Shown here: piece after piece, positions 6,531 through 14,063 of the stretch
Layout: every line of letters starts with the position of its first letter
How positions within the stretch are numbered: position 1 is the first letter of the stretch
DNA from: Avisuccinivibrio_A sp964399665
GTDB lineage: Bacteria; Pseudomonadota; Gammaproteobacteria; Enterobacterales; Succinivibrionaceae
DNA length: 18,319 nt
Direction: 5' to 3'
NCBI GenBank assembly: GCA_964399665.1
Contig: CAYNSI010000019.1
Span: 1-18,319, forward strand
Program-made: the position numbers and the translations under genes
The notes under the pieces: model-generated
What the model was told of the DNA's origin: nothing
The model's database searches: none
The model's input: only the letters and a program-made list of their open reading frames with translations

Positions 6531-7871
6531 ATGCAGGCATCAATTAAAAACGATGTGGGATTGCAACGTACTGTGACAGTCACTATTGACGCAGAAACTG
6601 TTTCCGGGACTTACGACAAGATAGTGCGACAACTCATGAAAAACGTCAGACTCGACGGTTTCCGTAAGGGGCATGTGCCGCGCAACATAATCATTTCAAA
6701 CTTTAAAACTGACGTGATTACCCGTACTATAGAGTCCCTGTTTACAAACAATATGCCAAAGGCCTTAGCTCAATGCGAGGTTAAGCCTGCTGGAATGCCC
6801 AAACTGGTGAATGATCCTGATAACCCTCTTAGTTTCGACGAGAATGAGGATTTTACTTTTCAGGCAGCCTTTGAAGTTGTGCCTGAAGATCTTGAATTTG
6901 ATTTTGAACAACTTGAATTCACCCAGCTGCAAAGCTCGGTCATGGATGAAGACATTGACCGCATGATTGAAAATCTTAGGGATCAGCGTGCCTTCTGGGA
7001 AACCGTTGACGACCGTACGGCTGAGTTAGGAGATCGCGTTATTATTGATTTTAAAGGACAAGCTGACGGTCAAGACCTTAAGGGGTTGTCTGCAAACGGC
7101 TTTATTATGGTTTTAGATTATGGTCATATACTCCAGAGCTTTATTGACCCTATTGTAGGACATAAAGAAGGTGATGAATTTTCCTTTGAGGTACCCATCC
7201 CCGAAAATTATGATAAAGAAGAAATGCGGGGAAAAACGGCAGTCTTTAATGTCAAACTCCAAAATGTTGCAGTAAAGCGCCTCCCGGAAGTGAATGCCGA
7301 CTTTATTAAATCGTATAGAATCAAAGACGGTACCATTGAATCCTTCCGCAAAGAGCTCAGAACAAATATGGAGCGGGAGCAGGCACGCGTTTTAAGAGCG
7401 CGTAATCATGATCTATTCTTTGATACTCTTTTGAAGTCGACAGGAAAATTTGCCATCCCCGAATGCTGGGTTGAAGAAACCAGGGTTGCATTGTGCAAAA
7501 GTGAAGATGCCAGATTACAGTCGATAATCAATAGCGCGGATTATTCAAATTTTGAAGAAAACAAGGAACTCATGAGGGAAGCTGCTGAGCATGCCGTACG
7601 TACGCAGTGGATAGCCGCTCAGTTGAAAAGGAGCCTTAATGTAACAGAAGCCTCCAGGGAAGCTGTTGATGCTGAGCTTAACCTGCTTGCTGGTGCCTAT
7701 GAAAATCCTGAAGAAGTAAAGAAGGCACTTAGAAAGGACAAGCAGCAGTTTAAAAATATTATGCATATGGCTGTTGCAGACGATGTGCTAAAGCTGGTGC
7801 TGGCAAAATCCAAAGTCAAAACAGAAGATATCAGTTTTTCCGAATTAATTTACGGAAAGTCTGCACAATAA
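6531..7871 (+). CDS. tig: Trigger factor, ribosome-bound chaperone
   Basis: Binds at the ribosome exit tunnel next to protein L23 and shields emerging chains; it also carries a peptidyl-prolyl isomerase domain. The 446 residues compare with 432 in E. coli. The ribosome-docking signature GFRKGHVP (43-50) is complete, with Phe44-Arg45-Lys46 at the E. coli positions. The FKBP-like isomerase domain spans about 160-255; in it the usual IPGFEDG loop reads ILQSFIDP, keeping the Phe but losing both glycines, so isomerase activity may be reduced. The helical C-terminal chaperone arms follow and keep an AYENPEEV motif near the end. ATG at 6531 has AGGGG 6 bases upstream. The gene has its own promoter and heads the quality-control cluster. 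Confidence 0.97.
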   Translation: MQASIKNDVGLQRTVTVTIDAETVSGTYDKIVRQLMKNVRLDGFRKGHVPRNIIISNFKTDVITRTIESLFTNNMPKALAQCEVKPAGMPKLVNDPDNPLSFDENEDFTFQAAFEVVPEDLEFDFEQLEFTQLQSSVMDEDIDRMIENLRDQRAFWETVDDRTAELGDRVIIDFKGQADGQDLKGLSANGFIMVLDYGHILQSFIDPIVGHKEGDEFSFEVPIPENYDKEEMRGKTAVFNVKLQNVAVKRLPEVNADFIKSYRIKDGTIESFRKELRTNMEREQARVLRARNHDLFFDTLLKSTGKFAIPECWVEETRVALCKSEDARLQSIINSADYSNFEENKELMREAAEHAVRTQWIAAQLKRSLNVTEASREAVDAELNLLAGAYENPEEVKKALRKDKQQFKNIMHMAVADDVLKLVLAKSKVKTEDISFSELIYGKSAQ

Positions 7872-7920
7872 AAGCAACAGCAGCTGCGGCATTTGACCTA
7901 ATGCCCAAAAGGTGCAATTG

Positions 7921-7929
7921 TGCTATATT
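7921..7929 (+). promoter_or_regulatory. Extended -10 promoter of clpP
   Basis: TG-C-TATATT (TG at 7921-7922, hexamer 7924-7929) is an extended -10 element 53 bp before the clpP start. No matching -35 lies at the normal distance: TTGACC is present but about 25 bp away. No sigma32-like motif is visible here, unlike upstream of lon. Confidence 0.5.
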
Positions 7930-7933
7930 GATT

Positions 7934-7970
7934 ACCCCGTGCTGACAGGTTCGGGGTTTGTTGTGTTTTA
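7934..7970 (+). terminator. GC-rich hairpin with T-rich tail in the tig-clpP gap
   Basis: ACCCCG (7934-7939) pairs perfectly with CGGGGT (7952-7957) around a 12-base loop and is followed by TTGTTGTGTTTT. It is placed to end the tig transcript, but it also falls within a few bases of the likely clpP transcription start, so clpP mRNA would carry it as a 5' stem-loop. Either role, or both, is possible. Confidence 0.5.
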
Positions 7971-7981
7971 AGGAAAGCGAT

Positions 7982-8605
7982 ATGTCCTCATTGGTGCCAA
8001 TGGTCATTGAACAGACCGGACGCGGCGAAAGATCTTTTGATATCTATTCCAGGCTTCTTAAAGACAGGGTAATCTTTTTAACCGGCGAGCTTGAAGATCA
8101 CGCAGCAGACCTCATCGTTGCCCAGCTGCTCTTTTTGGAATCAGAAGATCCAGATAAGGATATTTATCTTTACATAAATTCGCCTGGGGGAGTAGTAACT
8201 TCCGGGATGGCAGTATATGACACCATGCAGTATATCCGTCCTGATGTAGCCACGGTATGTATGGGACAGGCATGCTCCATGGGATCTTTCCTGCTCTCAG
8301 GCGGCGCCAGGGGCAAACGTTACGCCCTGCCTCATGCCAGGATTATGATTCATCAGCCATTAGGCGGGTTTAAAGGTCAGGCCTCTGACATCATGATCCA
8401 TGCCAGGGAAACCGAAAGAATTAAAACTATCCTCAATGAGCTAATCGCAAATCATACCGGGCGCAGTTTGAGTGAAATTGAAGCAGCCTGCGACCGGGAT
8501 AATTTTATGTCAGCACAACAGGCCAAAGAATTTGGTCTTATCGATGAAGTCATTGTAAGCCGCAGCGATATCAAGGTATCAGCTGAAGCTGATAAAGGAG
8601 TTTGA
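7982..8605 (+). CDS. clpP: ATP-dependent Clp protease proteolytic subunit ClpP
   Basis: Serine peptidase that forms the double-heptamer chamber of ClpXP and degrades unfolded proteins fed to it by ClpX. The catalytic triad is Ser99 (in GQACSMG), His124 (MIHQP) and Asp173 (RDNF), and the surrounding motifs (YINSPGG, HQPLGG) are intact. ATG at 7982 is preceded by AAGGAA; the frame extends 8 codons further upstream without a ribosome binding site. With this start the 207-residue protein begins MSSLVPMVIEQ, only two residues before the position where mature E. coli ClpP begins, so the 14-residue propeptide is effectively absent and little or no self-processing is expected. clpX starts 2 bp after the stop, so the two are co-translated. 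Confidence 0.97.
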   Translation: MSSLVPMVIEQTGRGERSFDIYSRLLKDRVIFLTGELEDHAADLIVAQLLFLESEDPDKDIYLYINSPGGVVTSGMAVYDTMQYIRPDVATVCMGQACSMGSFLLSGGARGKRYALPHARIMIHQPLGGFKGQASDIMIHARETERIKTILNELIANHTGRSLSEIEAACDRDNFMSAQQAKEFGLIDEVIVSRSDIKVSAEADKGV

Positions 8606-8607
8606 TA

Positions 8608-9912
8608 ATGAGCGATGAAGGCAAGAAACCTATCTGCCTTTTTTGCGGCAAGGGGATTTCTGATGAGCGCACCCTGATTCGTACCAGGCAGGGCACCGTG
8701 ATATGCTCTGATTGCGTTAAAAAATGCTATGACATTTTAATGAAGGAGCGCAGGCCCCAGGATGAGGCCCGCAGAGTCCAGTACGAAAATGAGCTTAAGA
8801 AGGAGGAAGCCGCCTCAGGCGGTTTGGATCTTGACAAGCTTCCTACTCCCCATGAAATAACTTCATATCTTGATGAATATGTCATCGGCCAGGAAGATGC
8901 CAAAAAGGTGCTTTCAGTTGCCGTCTACAACCATTATAAGCGTTTAAAGCACCGGGAAACCGCCCAACAAGGGGAGGTCGAGCTTGGTAAGTCCAATATT
9001 TTGATGATTGGCCCTACAGGCTCTGGGAAAACCCTTCTGGTTCAGACCTTAGCCCGCTTTTTAAACGTGCCTTTTGCCATATCCGATGCTACTACCCTGA
9101 CAGAAGCAGGCTATGTTGGTGAGGATGTTGAAAATGTTATTTTAAGATTGCTGCAAAGTTCTGATTTTAATGTTCAAAAAGCCCAGATGGGAATTATTTA
9201 CATCGATGAGATCGACAAGATAGCAAGAAAAAGCGAGAATCCTTCCATAACTCGTGATGTGTCAGGAGAGGGCGTCCAGCAGGCTCTTTTAAAACTGGTG
9301 GAAGGGACCGTAGCTTCGGTGCCAACCCAGGGCGGGCGCAAACACCCAAGACATGAAATGATAGAAGTTGATACTTCACAGATCTTGTTTATCTGCGGCG
9401 GTTCTTTTGCAGGTCTTGAAAAGATTGTCGATAAAAGAATTCAGAAAAATGCCGGCATTGGTTTCGGGGCTGAGGTAGTGGGCAAAAAAGAACAGCTTAC
9501 CCTGACCCAAAAATACCAGAAAGTAGAACCTGATGATTTAGTCAAATTCGGGATCATTCCCGAGTTTATTGGCAGAATGCCGGTCATTACGGCATTGGAG
9601 GAATTGGACCGCGAAAGTTTGGTCAGGGTATTGAAAGAACCACGCAATGCTATTGTAAGACAGTTTGAGACGCTGTTTAGTTTTGAAGGGGTAGAGCTTG
9701 AATTTACCGAAGAGGCCTTAAATGCCATAGCAGACACGGCAATTGAGCGTCATACCGGGGCCAGAGGATTAAGATCCGTAGTAGAAGGGCTTCTTTTAAA
9801 TACCATGTATGATATTCCTTCAGTAAGCGATGTAAGGAAGGTTGTGGTTGATGAAAATACCGTAAAAAGCGGCTCCGAGCCCCTGGTAATTCGCGATACC
9901 CAAGCCTCCTGA
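8608..9912 (+). CDS. clpX: ATP-dependent Clp protease ATP-binding subunit ClpX
   Basis: AAA+ unfoldase that recognises tagged substrates such as ssrA-tagged chains, unfolds them and threads them into ClpP. The N-terminal zinc domain has four cysteines (10, 13, 33, 36). Then come Walker A GPTGSGKT (135-142), the GYVG pore loop (168-171), Walker B IIYIDEID (196-203), the RKH pore loop (244-246), the IGF loop that docks on ClpP (284-286) and the sensor-2 GARGLR near the C-terminus. ATG at 8608 has AAAGGAG 7 bases ahead; a TTG two codons earlier overlaps the clpP stop and is less likely. The 434 residues compare with 424 in E. coli, the extra length lying in the charged linker after the zinc domain (about 46-76). 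All functional motifs are intact. Confidence 0.97.
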   Translation: MSDEGKKPICLFCGKGISDERTLIRTRQGTVICSDCVKKCYDILMKERRPQDEARRVQYENELKKEEAASGGLDLDKLPTPHEITSYLDEYVIGQEDAKKVLSVAVYNHYKRLKHRETAQQGEVELGKSNILMIGPTGSGKTLLVQTLARFLNVPFAISDATTLTEAGYVGEDVENVILRLLQSSDFNVQKAQMGIIYIDEIDKIARKSENPSITRDVSGEGVQQALLKLVEGTVASVPTQGGRKHPRHEMIEVDTSQILFICGGSFAGLEKIVDKRIQKNAGIGFGAEVVGKKEQLTLTQKYQKVEPDDLVKFGIIPEFIGRMPVITALEELDRESLVRVLKEPRNAIVRQFETLFSFEGVELEFTEEALNAIADTAIERHTGARGLRSVVEGLLLNTMYDIPSVSDVRKVVVDENTVKSGSEPLVIRDTQAS

Positions 9913-9956
9913 TGAGAATTGATGACCTGGAATTCTTTTAAGATGTAGTACTTTTT

Positions 9957-9975
9957 ATATCATCAAAGATGATAT
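9957..9975. repeat. Perfect inverted repeat after clpX
   Basis: ATATCATC-aaa-GATGATAT is an 8-bp perfect stem with a 3-base loop, 44 bp after the clpX stop. It is AT-rich and followed by TTACG rather than a T-run, so it is a poor intrinsic terminator. It could be a 3' end-stabilising hairpin or a protein-binding site. Confidence 0.4.
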
Positions 9976-10008
9976 TTACGCTTGGTGCCTTATTTTAGGA
10001 TGATAAAA

Positions 10009-10037
10009 GCCCCAAGTCAGATTAAAAGTCTTTGGGG
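10009..10037. repeat. CCCCAA/TTGGGG hairpin in the clpX-lon gap
   Basis: CCCCAA (near 10010) pairs with TTGGGG (ending near 10037) around a loop of about 16 bases. No T-run follows on the plus strand; on the minus strand it is followed by CTTTTATC, the more terminator-like side, but no minus-strand gene is nearby. Confidence 0.3.
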
Positions 10038-10096
10038 AAGTGGATTGAGAAGGTGCCAATCATGCAAAATCCTAGCGATAAATTTTGCCCCAATGA

Positions 10097-10125
10097 CTTG
10101 AATTCTTTTTAATAGTCCCTCATAT
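10097..10125 (+). promoter_or_regulatory. Heat-shock (sigma32/RpoH-type) promoter of lon
   Basis: CTTGAA (10097-10102), a 14-bp spacer and CCCTCATAT (10117-10125) closely match the RpoH consensus CTTGAA-N13-15-CCCCATNT, with one extra T in the -10. It is 41 bp upstream of the lon start, so the leader would be about 34 bases. Heat-shock control of lon is well known in enterobacteria. Confidence 0.75.
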
Positions 10126-10165
10126 TGACTCATAGGATAGGGGACAAAAAACATAAAGGTCAGTT

Positions 10166-12757
10166 ATGGCTAAACAGAAAAATACCGATACCAATGAAAT
10201 AACTCATGAAGAATGCATCCTGCCGCTGGTTACCCTGCGCGGTCTCGTGGTAACTCCCAATGCCAATGTTCAGGTATTGGCTGCAAGAAAACAATCCATT
10301 GCAGCCTTTAAAAGTGCCCTTTTAAGTGAGGATCACCATATTGCGGTGTTCTGCCAGCTTTACGATGCTGATGAATCCCCTGACATGAAAAGACTCCAGA
10401 ACACCGGAGTAGTGTGCAGGGTAATCAATGGTGATTACAAGGACAATGAAACCTTCCGCTGCCTGTTGCGTGGTTTTGCCAGGATCAGACTTATAAAAAT
10501 ATTAGATGAAGGAGAAGAGGGCAGCAATCCTGAGTATCGGGTTGCACAGTGTGAAATACTCCGTGAGATCGAAAGTGATGATGAAGAAAAGCAGCATTAT
10601 GTTACGACGCTGCAGTCAGCACTTGAGTATGCGCTCAAAAAAAGTGACGGCTCGGTAAGATCTTTTCTTGATGCCTCCATGAGCAGTGAAATATTAGAAA
10701 CTATTAAAAAGGAGCGAAACCTTTCAGTCCTAACTGATATTTTGTCACAGACTTTAAACCTTACCATTCAGGAAAGGCGCCTGATGCTGGAGACTTTGGA
10801 CCCCATACAGCGTGCCAGATTCCTGATAAGCCGACTGAATGGTTATTCCTACCAGCAGGAAATGGAGCAGAGGATCGTCGAAGAAGCCAAAAACTCCATG
10901 GAACGCAATCAAAAAGAATATTTTCTCAATGAACAGATGAAGGCAATCCGCCGGGAATTGGGTGATGAGAAGGAGGAGACCGAAGTTGAGGAATTCAGAA
11001 GTCGCCTTAAAGATCTGAAGGCCTCTGATACGGTAAAGGACAGAATAGAAAAAGAAATTAAAAAATATTCCATGATGAATATTCATAATTCTGAAAGCAC
11101 CATGGTAAGAAGTTATATTGAGGTACTGCTAACCATCCCCTGGGAAACTTCAACTCCTCTAAGTCATGATCTTCTGGAGGCCAAGGAGATCCTGGACAAT
11201 GATCATTATGGTCTTACCAAGGTTAAAGACCGGATCTTAGAGTATCTTGCGGTCCAATCTCGCTCTGACAAGCTGCAGGGCCCCATACTGTGCCTGATGG
11301 GACCTCCAGGCATTGGTAAGACGTCCCTTGGGGCATCTATCGCCAGGGCCACAGGACGCAAATATGCCAGAATTGCCTTAGGAGGCCTTCATGATGAGTC
11401 CGAAATAAGAGGACATCGGCGTACCTATCTTGGGGCACTGCCCGGCAAGATTATGTCCAACATGATCAAAGTAGGGGTTAACAATCCCTTATTTCTCCTT
11501 GATGAGATTGATAAAGTTAATTCTTCAATTCACGGAGATCCTGAAGCGGCACTGCTTGAGGTTTTGGATCCTGAACAGAATAAAGCCTTTAACGACAATT
11601 ATGTAGAGGTAGATTACGATCTTTCCAATGTGCTGTTTATCTGCACGGCCAACTCCTACCATATCAGTGAGCCGCTTTTGGACCGCATGGAGATAATAGA
11701 TCTTTCTTCTTATACTGAAGAAGAAAAATTCAATATTGCCAAAAAGTTCCTGCTGCCAAAGCAGATGCGCCTTAATACCTTAAAGCCTGAGGAATTTGCA
11801 GTAACCGACGAGGCCGTTTTGGAGCTGATACGCTACTATACCCACGAAGCTGGGGTCAGAGGATTGGAACGTCATTTAAGCTCACTGTGCCGCAAGACGG
11901 TAAAGGATATGCTCATAAAACAAAAAGAGCATGAGCGTAAGAAGGCATCCTCAGCAAAATCTGATGACAGCGTTTCTGAAAATAAGGAAGACTGTACTGA
12001 TAGCAGCGCCAAAAAGAGCAGAAAGATTCGCAAAATTACCATTGATACCAAAAAAATTGCCAAGCTGCTGGGGCCGCGCCGCTATGACTTTAACTCCCGT
12101 CTTGCCGACAATAAGGTAGGGTTAGTAAATGGCCTGGCATGGACTTCTCTTGGAGGAGACATATTACAGCTTGAAGCTGTCGCCAATGAAGGCAAAGGAG
12201 CCCATGAACTTACAGGAAAACTTGGGGATGTCATGAAAGAATCCATTGCTGCTGCCATGACGGTTACCCGTTCACGTTCTGCCAAATTGCATCTTGCCCC
12301 TGACTTCTTTGAAAAAGCCGATCTGCATATTCATGTCCCGGAAGGGGCCACTCCCAAGGAAGGGCCATCAGCAGGAGTTGGTATGGTCACGGCCATTGTC
12401 TCTGCACTAACCGGAAATCCCGTGCGCGCGGATGTGGCTATGACAGGAGAGATCACCTTAAGGGGGGATGTCCTGCCTATCGGAGGACTTAAGGAAAAGC
12501 TTTTAGCAGCATTAAGAGGCGGGATCAAAACGGCTCTTATTCCCAGGGAAAATGAAAAAGATCTTTGGGACATTCCCAATAATGTCAAAAAAGGTCTTAA
12601 GATTGCTCTGGTAAAGCATATTGATGAGGTATTAAAGCTTGCCCTGGTCAATGATCCTTACCTTTTTATCCCAACTACGGTGTGGCGGGACAAGCCCGTT
12701 ACCGCTGCCGTAGAACAGAATACCGATGAAGACAAGACCACAGAGGCTAATGCTTAA
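10166..12757 (+). CDS. lon: ATP-dependent protease Lon
   Basis: Homohexameric AAA+ serine protease that degrades misfolded proteins and specific regulators in the cytoplasm. Domains in order: N-terminal substrate-recognition domain (about 18-225), a helical linker, the AAA+ module with Walker A GPPGIGKT (379-386) and Walker B FLLDEID (443-449), and the protease domain with catalytic Ser735 (in PKEGPSAG, where PKDGPSAG is usual) and Lys778 (in GGLKEKLL). At 863 residues it is about 80 longer than E. coli Lon (784). Much of this is a charged, Lys/Ser/Asp-rich insertion at about 588-622 between the ATPase lid and the protease domain, plus an acidic C-terminal tail of about 20 residues. ATG at 10166 has AAAGG upstream. 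A heat-shock promoter precedes it, and a small unknown gene starts directly at its stop codon. Confidence 0.97.
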   Translation: MAKQKNTDTNEITHEECILPLVTLRGLVVTPNANVQVLAARKQSIAAFKSALLSEDHHIAVFCQLYDADESPDMKRLQNTGVVCRVINGDYKDNETFRCLLRGFARIRLIKILDEGEEGSNPEYRVAQCEILREIESDDEEKQHYVTTLQSALEYALKKSDGSVRSFLDASMSSEILETIKKERNLSVLTDILSQTLNLTIQERRLMLETLDPIQRARFLISRLNGYSYQQEMEQRIVEEAKNSMERNQKEYFLNEQMKAIRRELGDEKEETEVEEFRSRLKDLKASDTVKDRIEKEIKKYSMMNIHNSESTMVRSYIEVLLTIPWETSTPLSHDLLEAKEILDNDHYGLTKVKDRILEYLAVQSRSDKLQGPILCLMGPPGIGKTSLGASIARATGRKYARIALGGLHDESEIRGHRRTYLGALPGKIMSNMIKVGVNNPLFLLDEIDKVNSSIHGDPEAALLEVLDPEQNKAFNDNYVEVDYDLSNVLFICTANSYHISEPLLDRMEIIDLSSYTEEEKFNIAKKFLLPKQMRLNTLKPEEFAVTDEAVLELIRYYTHEAGVRGLERHLSSLCRKTVKDMLIKQKEHERKKASSAKSDDSVSENKEDCTDSSAKKSRKIRKITIDTKKIAKLLGPRRYDFNSRLADNKVGLVNGLAWTSLGGDILQLEAVANEGKGAHELTGKLGDVMKESIAAAMTVTRSRSAKLHLAPDFFEKADLHIHVPEGATPKEGPSAGVGMVTAIVSALTGNPVRADVAMTGEITLRGDVLPIGGLKEKLLAALRGGIKTALIPRENEKDLWDIPNNVKKGLKIALVKHIDEVLKLALVNDPYLFIPTTVWRDKPVTAAVEQNTDEDKTTEANA

Positions 12758-13096
12758 TTGACATACAGTAAAGAGTTAATTGCAAAGGTCAAAGACTTAA
12801 GTGACAAGTTTCACGCTTTAAAAGAACAGGCATTACGTGGTAAAGATCCTGATAACATCACATTGTTTTTAAAAATAGTTACCCCACTGGTAGTTAACGT
12901 GGAAAATACTCTGCCCGATCTTAGGGATCTTGTGGACACTCTTGAATATCAGCAGGATCCTCTTAGTGATGAATTAAGAAAACTTGCCGATTCCCTTGAA
13001 GATTCGCTGATGACGATTCTCCCCTACCTTGATAAATTAAGAAAAGACTCTGGGGAAAATTCTGTGATCCATCACAACAGCAATACGGTGCAGTAA
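12758..13096 (+). CDS. Hypothetical 112-residue helical protein directly after lon
   Basis: I do not recognise this protein. The frame opens with TTG on the base right after the lon TAA stop; there is no ATG or GTG near the start, and the only Shine-Dalgarno-like sequence (AGAGG, 12743-12747) is inside lon and rather far (about 12 bases), so translation probably depends on ribosomes ending lon. The product is charged, appears almost wholly alpha-helical with heptad-like leucine spacing (for example LSDELRKLADSLEDSL, residues 69-84), and has no cysteine, tryptophan, signal peptide or membrane segment. The last 15 residues are polar and probably disordered. Codon use looks like that of its neighbours. 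It could be a lon-linked accessory or adaptor, but nothing in the sequence shows that. It could also be a chance frame, though 112 codons with an amphipathic pattern argue against it. Confidence 0.6.
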   Translation: MTYSKELIAKVKDLSDKFHALKEQALRGKDPDNITLFLKIVTPLVVNVENTLPDLRDLVDTLEYQQDPLSDELRKLADSLEDSLMTILPYLDKLRKDSGENSVIHHNSNTVQ

Positions 13097-13109
13097 CCTT
13101 AAGTTAAGG
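13097..13109. repeat. CCTTAA-g-TTAAGG palindrome after the lon-linked gene
   Basis: A perfect 6+1+6 inverted repeat starts on the base right after the stop codon. No T-run follows, so it is not a standard terminator. Confidence 0.4.
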
Positions 13110-13295
13110 CAGTTTGACAATATTACCTAATGCTTTTTGAAACTTAAGTAGATTCAAATCGTAACAAAAGGGCCAAAAATCATGATCCAACTGGTTTATT
13201 GCAAGAACTTCTTTTTTTTAGGGTTGGTAGTCGCGGGTTAAAAATGTAACCATGCAAATTTGCCGGATTTGAAAGGAATAGCATGAAATTTTTAC

Positions 13296-13324
13296 TTGTT
13301 AGCTTTGTAACAGTTTGTTATAGT
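13296..13324 (+). promoter_or_regulatory. Sigma70-type promoter of hupB
   Basis: TTGTTA (13296-13301), a 17-bp spacer and TATAGT (13319-13324). Transcription would start near 13331, leaving a leader of about 170 bases before the GTG start. A closer CATAAT at about 13400 lacks a properly spaced -35. Confidence 0.55.
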
Positions 13325-13425
13325 GCAGAATAATTGCTTTTTTTGCGTTCTGGCTCAAATTTTTAATAATTCATTGAGAGTTTTTAACGCAAAGCAATGC
13401 ATAATCTGTGACGAGTACACAACTA

Positions 13426-13435
13426 CAGGCGCCTG
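13426..13435. promoter_or_regulatory. Perfect GC-rich palindrome in the hupB leader
   Basis: CAGGCGCCTG is a perfect 10-bp palindrome about 65 bp before the hupB start, with outer CTAC and GTAG arms that can also pair. In otherwise AT-rich leader sequence it stands out as a candidate protein-binding site or mRNA structure. Confidence 0.3.
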
Positions 13436-13499
13436 GCAGTAGGAAAGTCCGACTTTTAGGCACGTAGTGAAGATGTTAGACTTGCAAAGGAGAAAATTT

Positions 13500-13775
13500 G
13501 TGAACAAGGGACAGTTAGTAGAGAGTATCTCTAAGAAGTCAAAGCTCTCACTCAAGGATTCTACAGCAGCAGTAAATGCCTTTGTTGAAACCGTAAAGGA
13601 AGCTTTGGCAAAAGGTGATAATATTGCTCTGGTCGGTTTTGGCACCTTTTTAGTCAGAGACAGAGCAGCTAGAACCGGACGCAATCCCCGTACCAAGGAA
13701 GAAGTCCTGATCCCCGCTGTAAAAGTCCCGGCATTTAAGGCCGGCAAGCCGTTAAAAGACTCTGTTAATAAGTAA
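13500..13775 (+). CDS. hupB: DNA-binding protein HU-beta
   Basis: Small nucleoid protein that binds and bends DNA as a dimer. The 91-residue product has the standard HU length. The DNA-intercalating arm GRNPRT (60-65, with Pro63 at the tip as in E. coli) and the ALVGFGTF core are conserved. The frame runs 11 codons further upstream to an ATG, but HU proteins begin MNKxQL, which matches exactly from the GTG at 13500, and a strong AAAGGAG lies 7 bases before that GTG; GTG is therefore the start. The position between lon and ppiD matches hupB rather than hupA in enterobacteria. It has its own promoter and a clear terminator, so it is a single-gene unit. Confidence 0.96.
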   Translation: MNKGQLVESISKKSKLSLKDSTAAVNAFVETVKEALAKGDNIALVGFGTFLVRDRAARTGRNPRTKEEVLIPAVKVPAFKAGKPLKDSVNK

Positions 13776-13845
13776 AAGGTACGACTTACAATAATAAGGC
13801 GGATCGATAGCTTTATTTAAAAATTTGTTTTTAAATTTGAACATG

Positions 13846-13876
13846 GCCTGGGTGTGATCTCAGGCTTTTGTTTTTC
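13846..13876 (+). terminator. Intrinsic terminator of hupB
   Basis: GCCTGGG (13846-13852) pairs with CTCAGGC (13859-13865) over 7 bp with one G-T pair and a 6-base loop, followed by TTTTGTTTTTC. It lies 70 bp after the hupB stop. This is the clearest intrinsic terminator in the window. Confidence 0.8.
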
Positions 13877-13944
13877 TTAGGCGACAAATCCATGGCAGGT
13901 ATTTTTGGTTTTTCACGTACAAATTTGCCATAATGTCGGTCTGC

Positions 13945-13973
13945 TTTAGCTTAAGTCTTAATAAGGCTATAAT
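13945..13973 (+). promoter_or_regulatory. Sigma70-type promoter of ppiD
   Basis: TTTAGC (13945-13950), a 17-bp spacer and a perfect TATAAT (13968-13973). It lies 90 bp before the ppiD start and just after the hupB terminator, so ppiD is transcribed on its own. Confidence 0.6.
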
Positions 13974-14063
13974 CTCTTGGCTGCAAAAAGGTCTCTTGGG
14001 CAAGGGAGCACCTTAGTTAAGCATACTTAGTTAATTTGAGGCAAAAAGTGAGGAGAAATTCCC

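Larger units (their letters stand above)
13097..13499. other. 403-bp non-coding stretch upstream of hupB
   Basis: It contains the palindrome after the preceding gene, a weak CCAAC...GTTGG pairing (about 13177-13226) around a run of T, the hupB promoter (13296-13324) and a leader of about 170 bases with the palindrome CAGGCGCCTG (13426-13435). No credible gene was found in it. Confidence 0.6.

Noticed and set aside
7958..7981. Eight extra N-terminal codons of ClpP from a TTG, possibly a propeptide
   Set aside because: No ribosome binding site precedes the TTG, and the AAGGAA just before the ATG at 7982 is well placed.
13467..13499. Upstream in-frame ATG of hupB adding 11 residues
   Set aside because: HU proteins start MNKxQL; the GTG at 13500 gives exactly this and has a well-spaced AAAGGAG, which lies inside the proposed extension.
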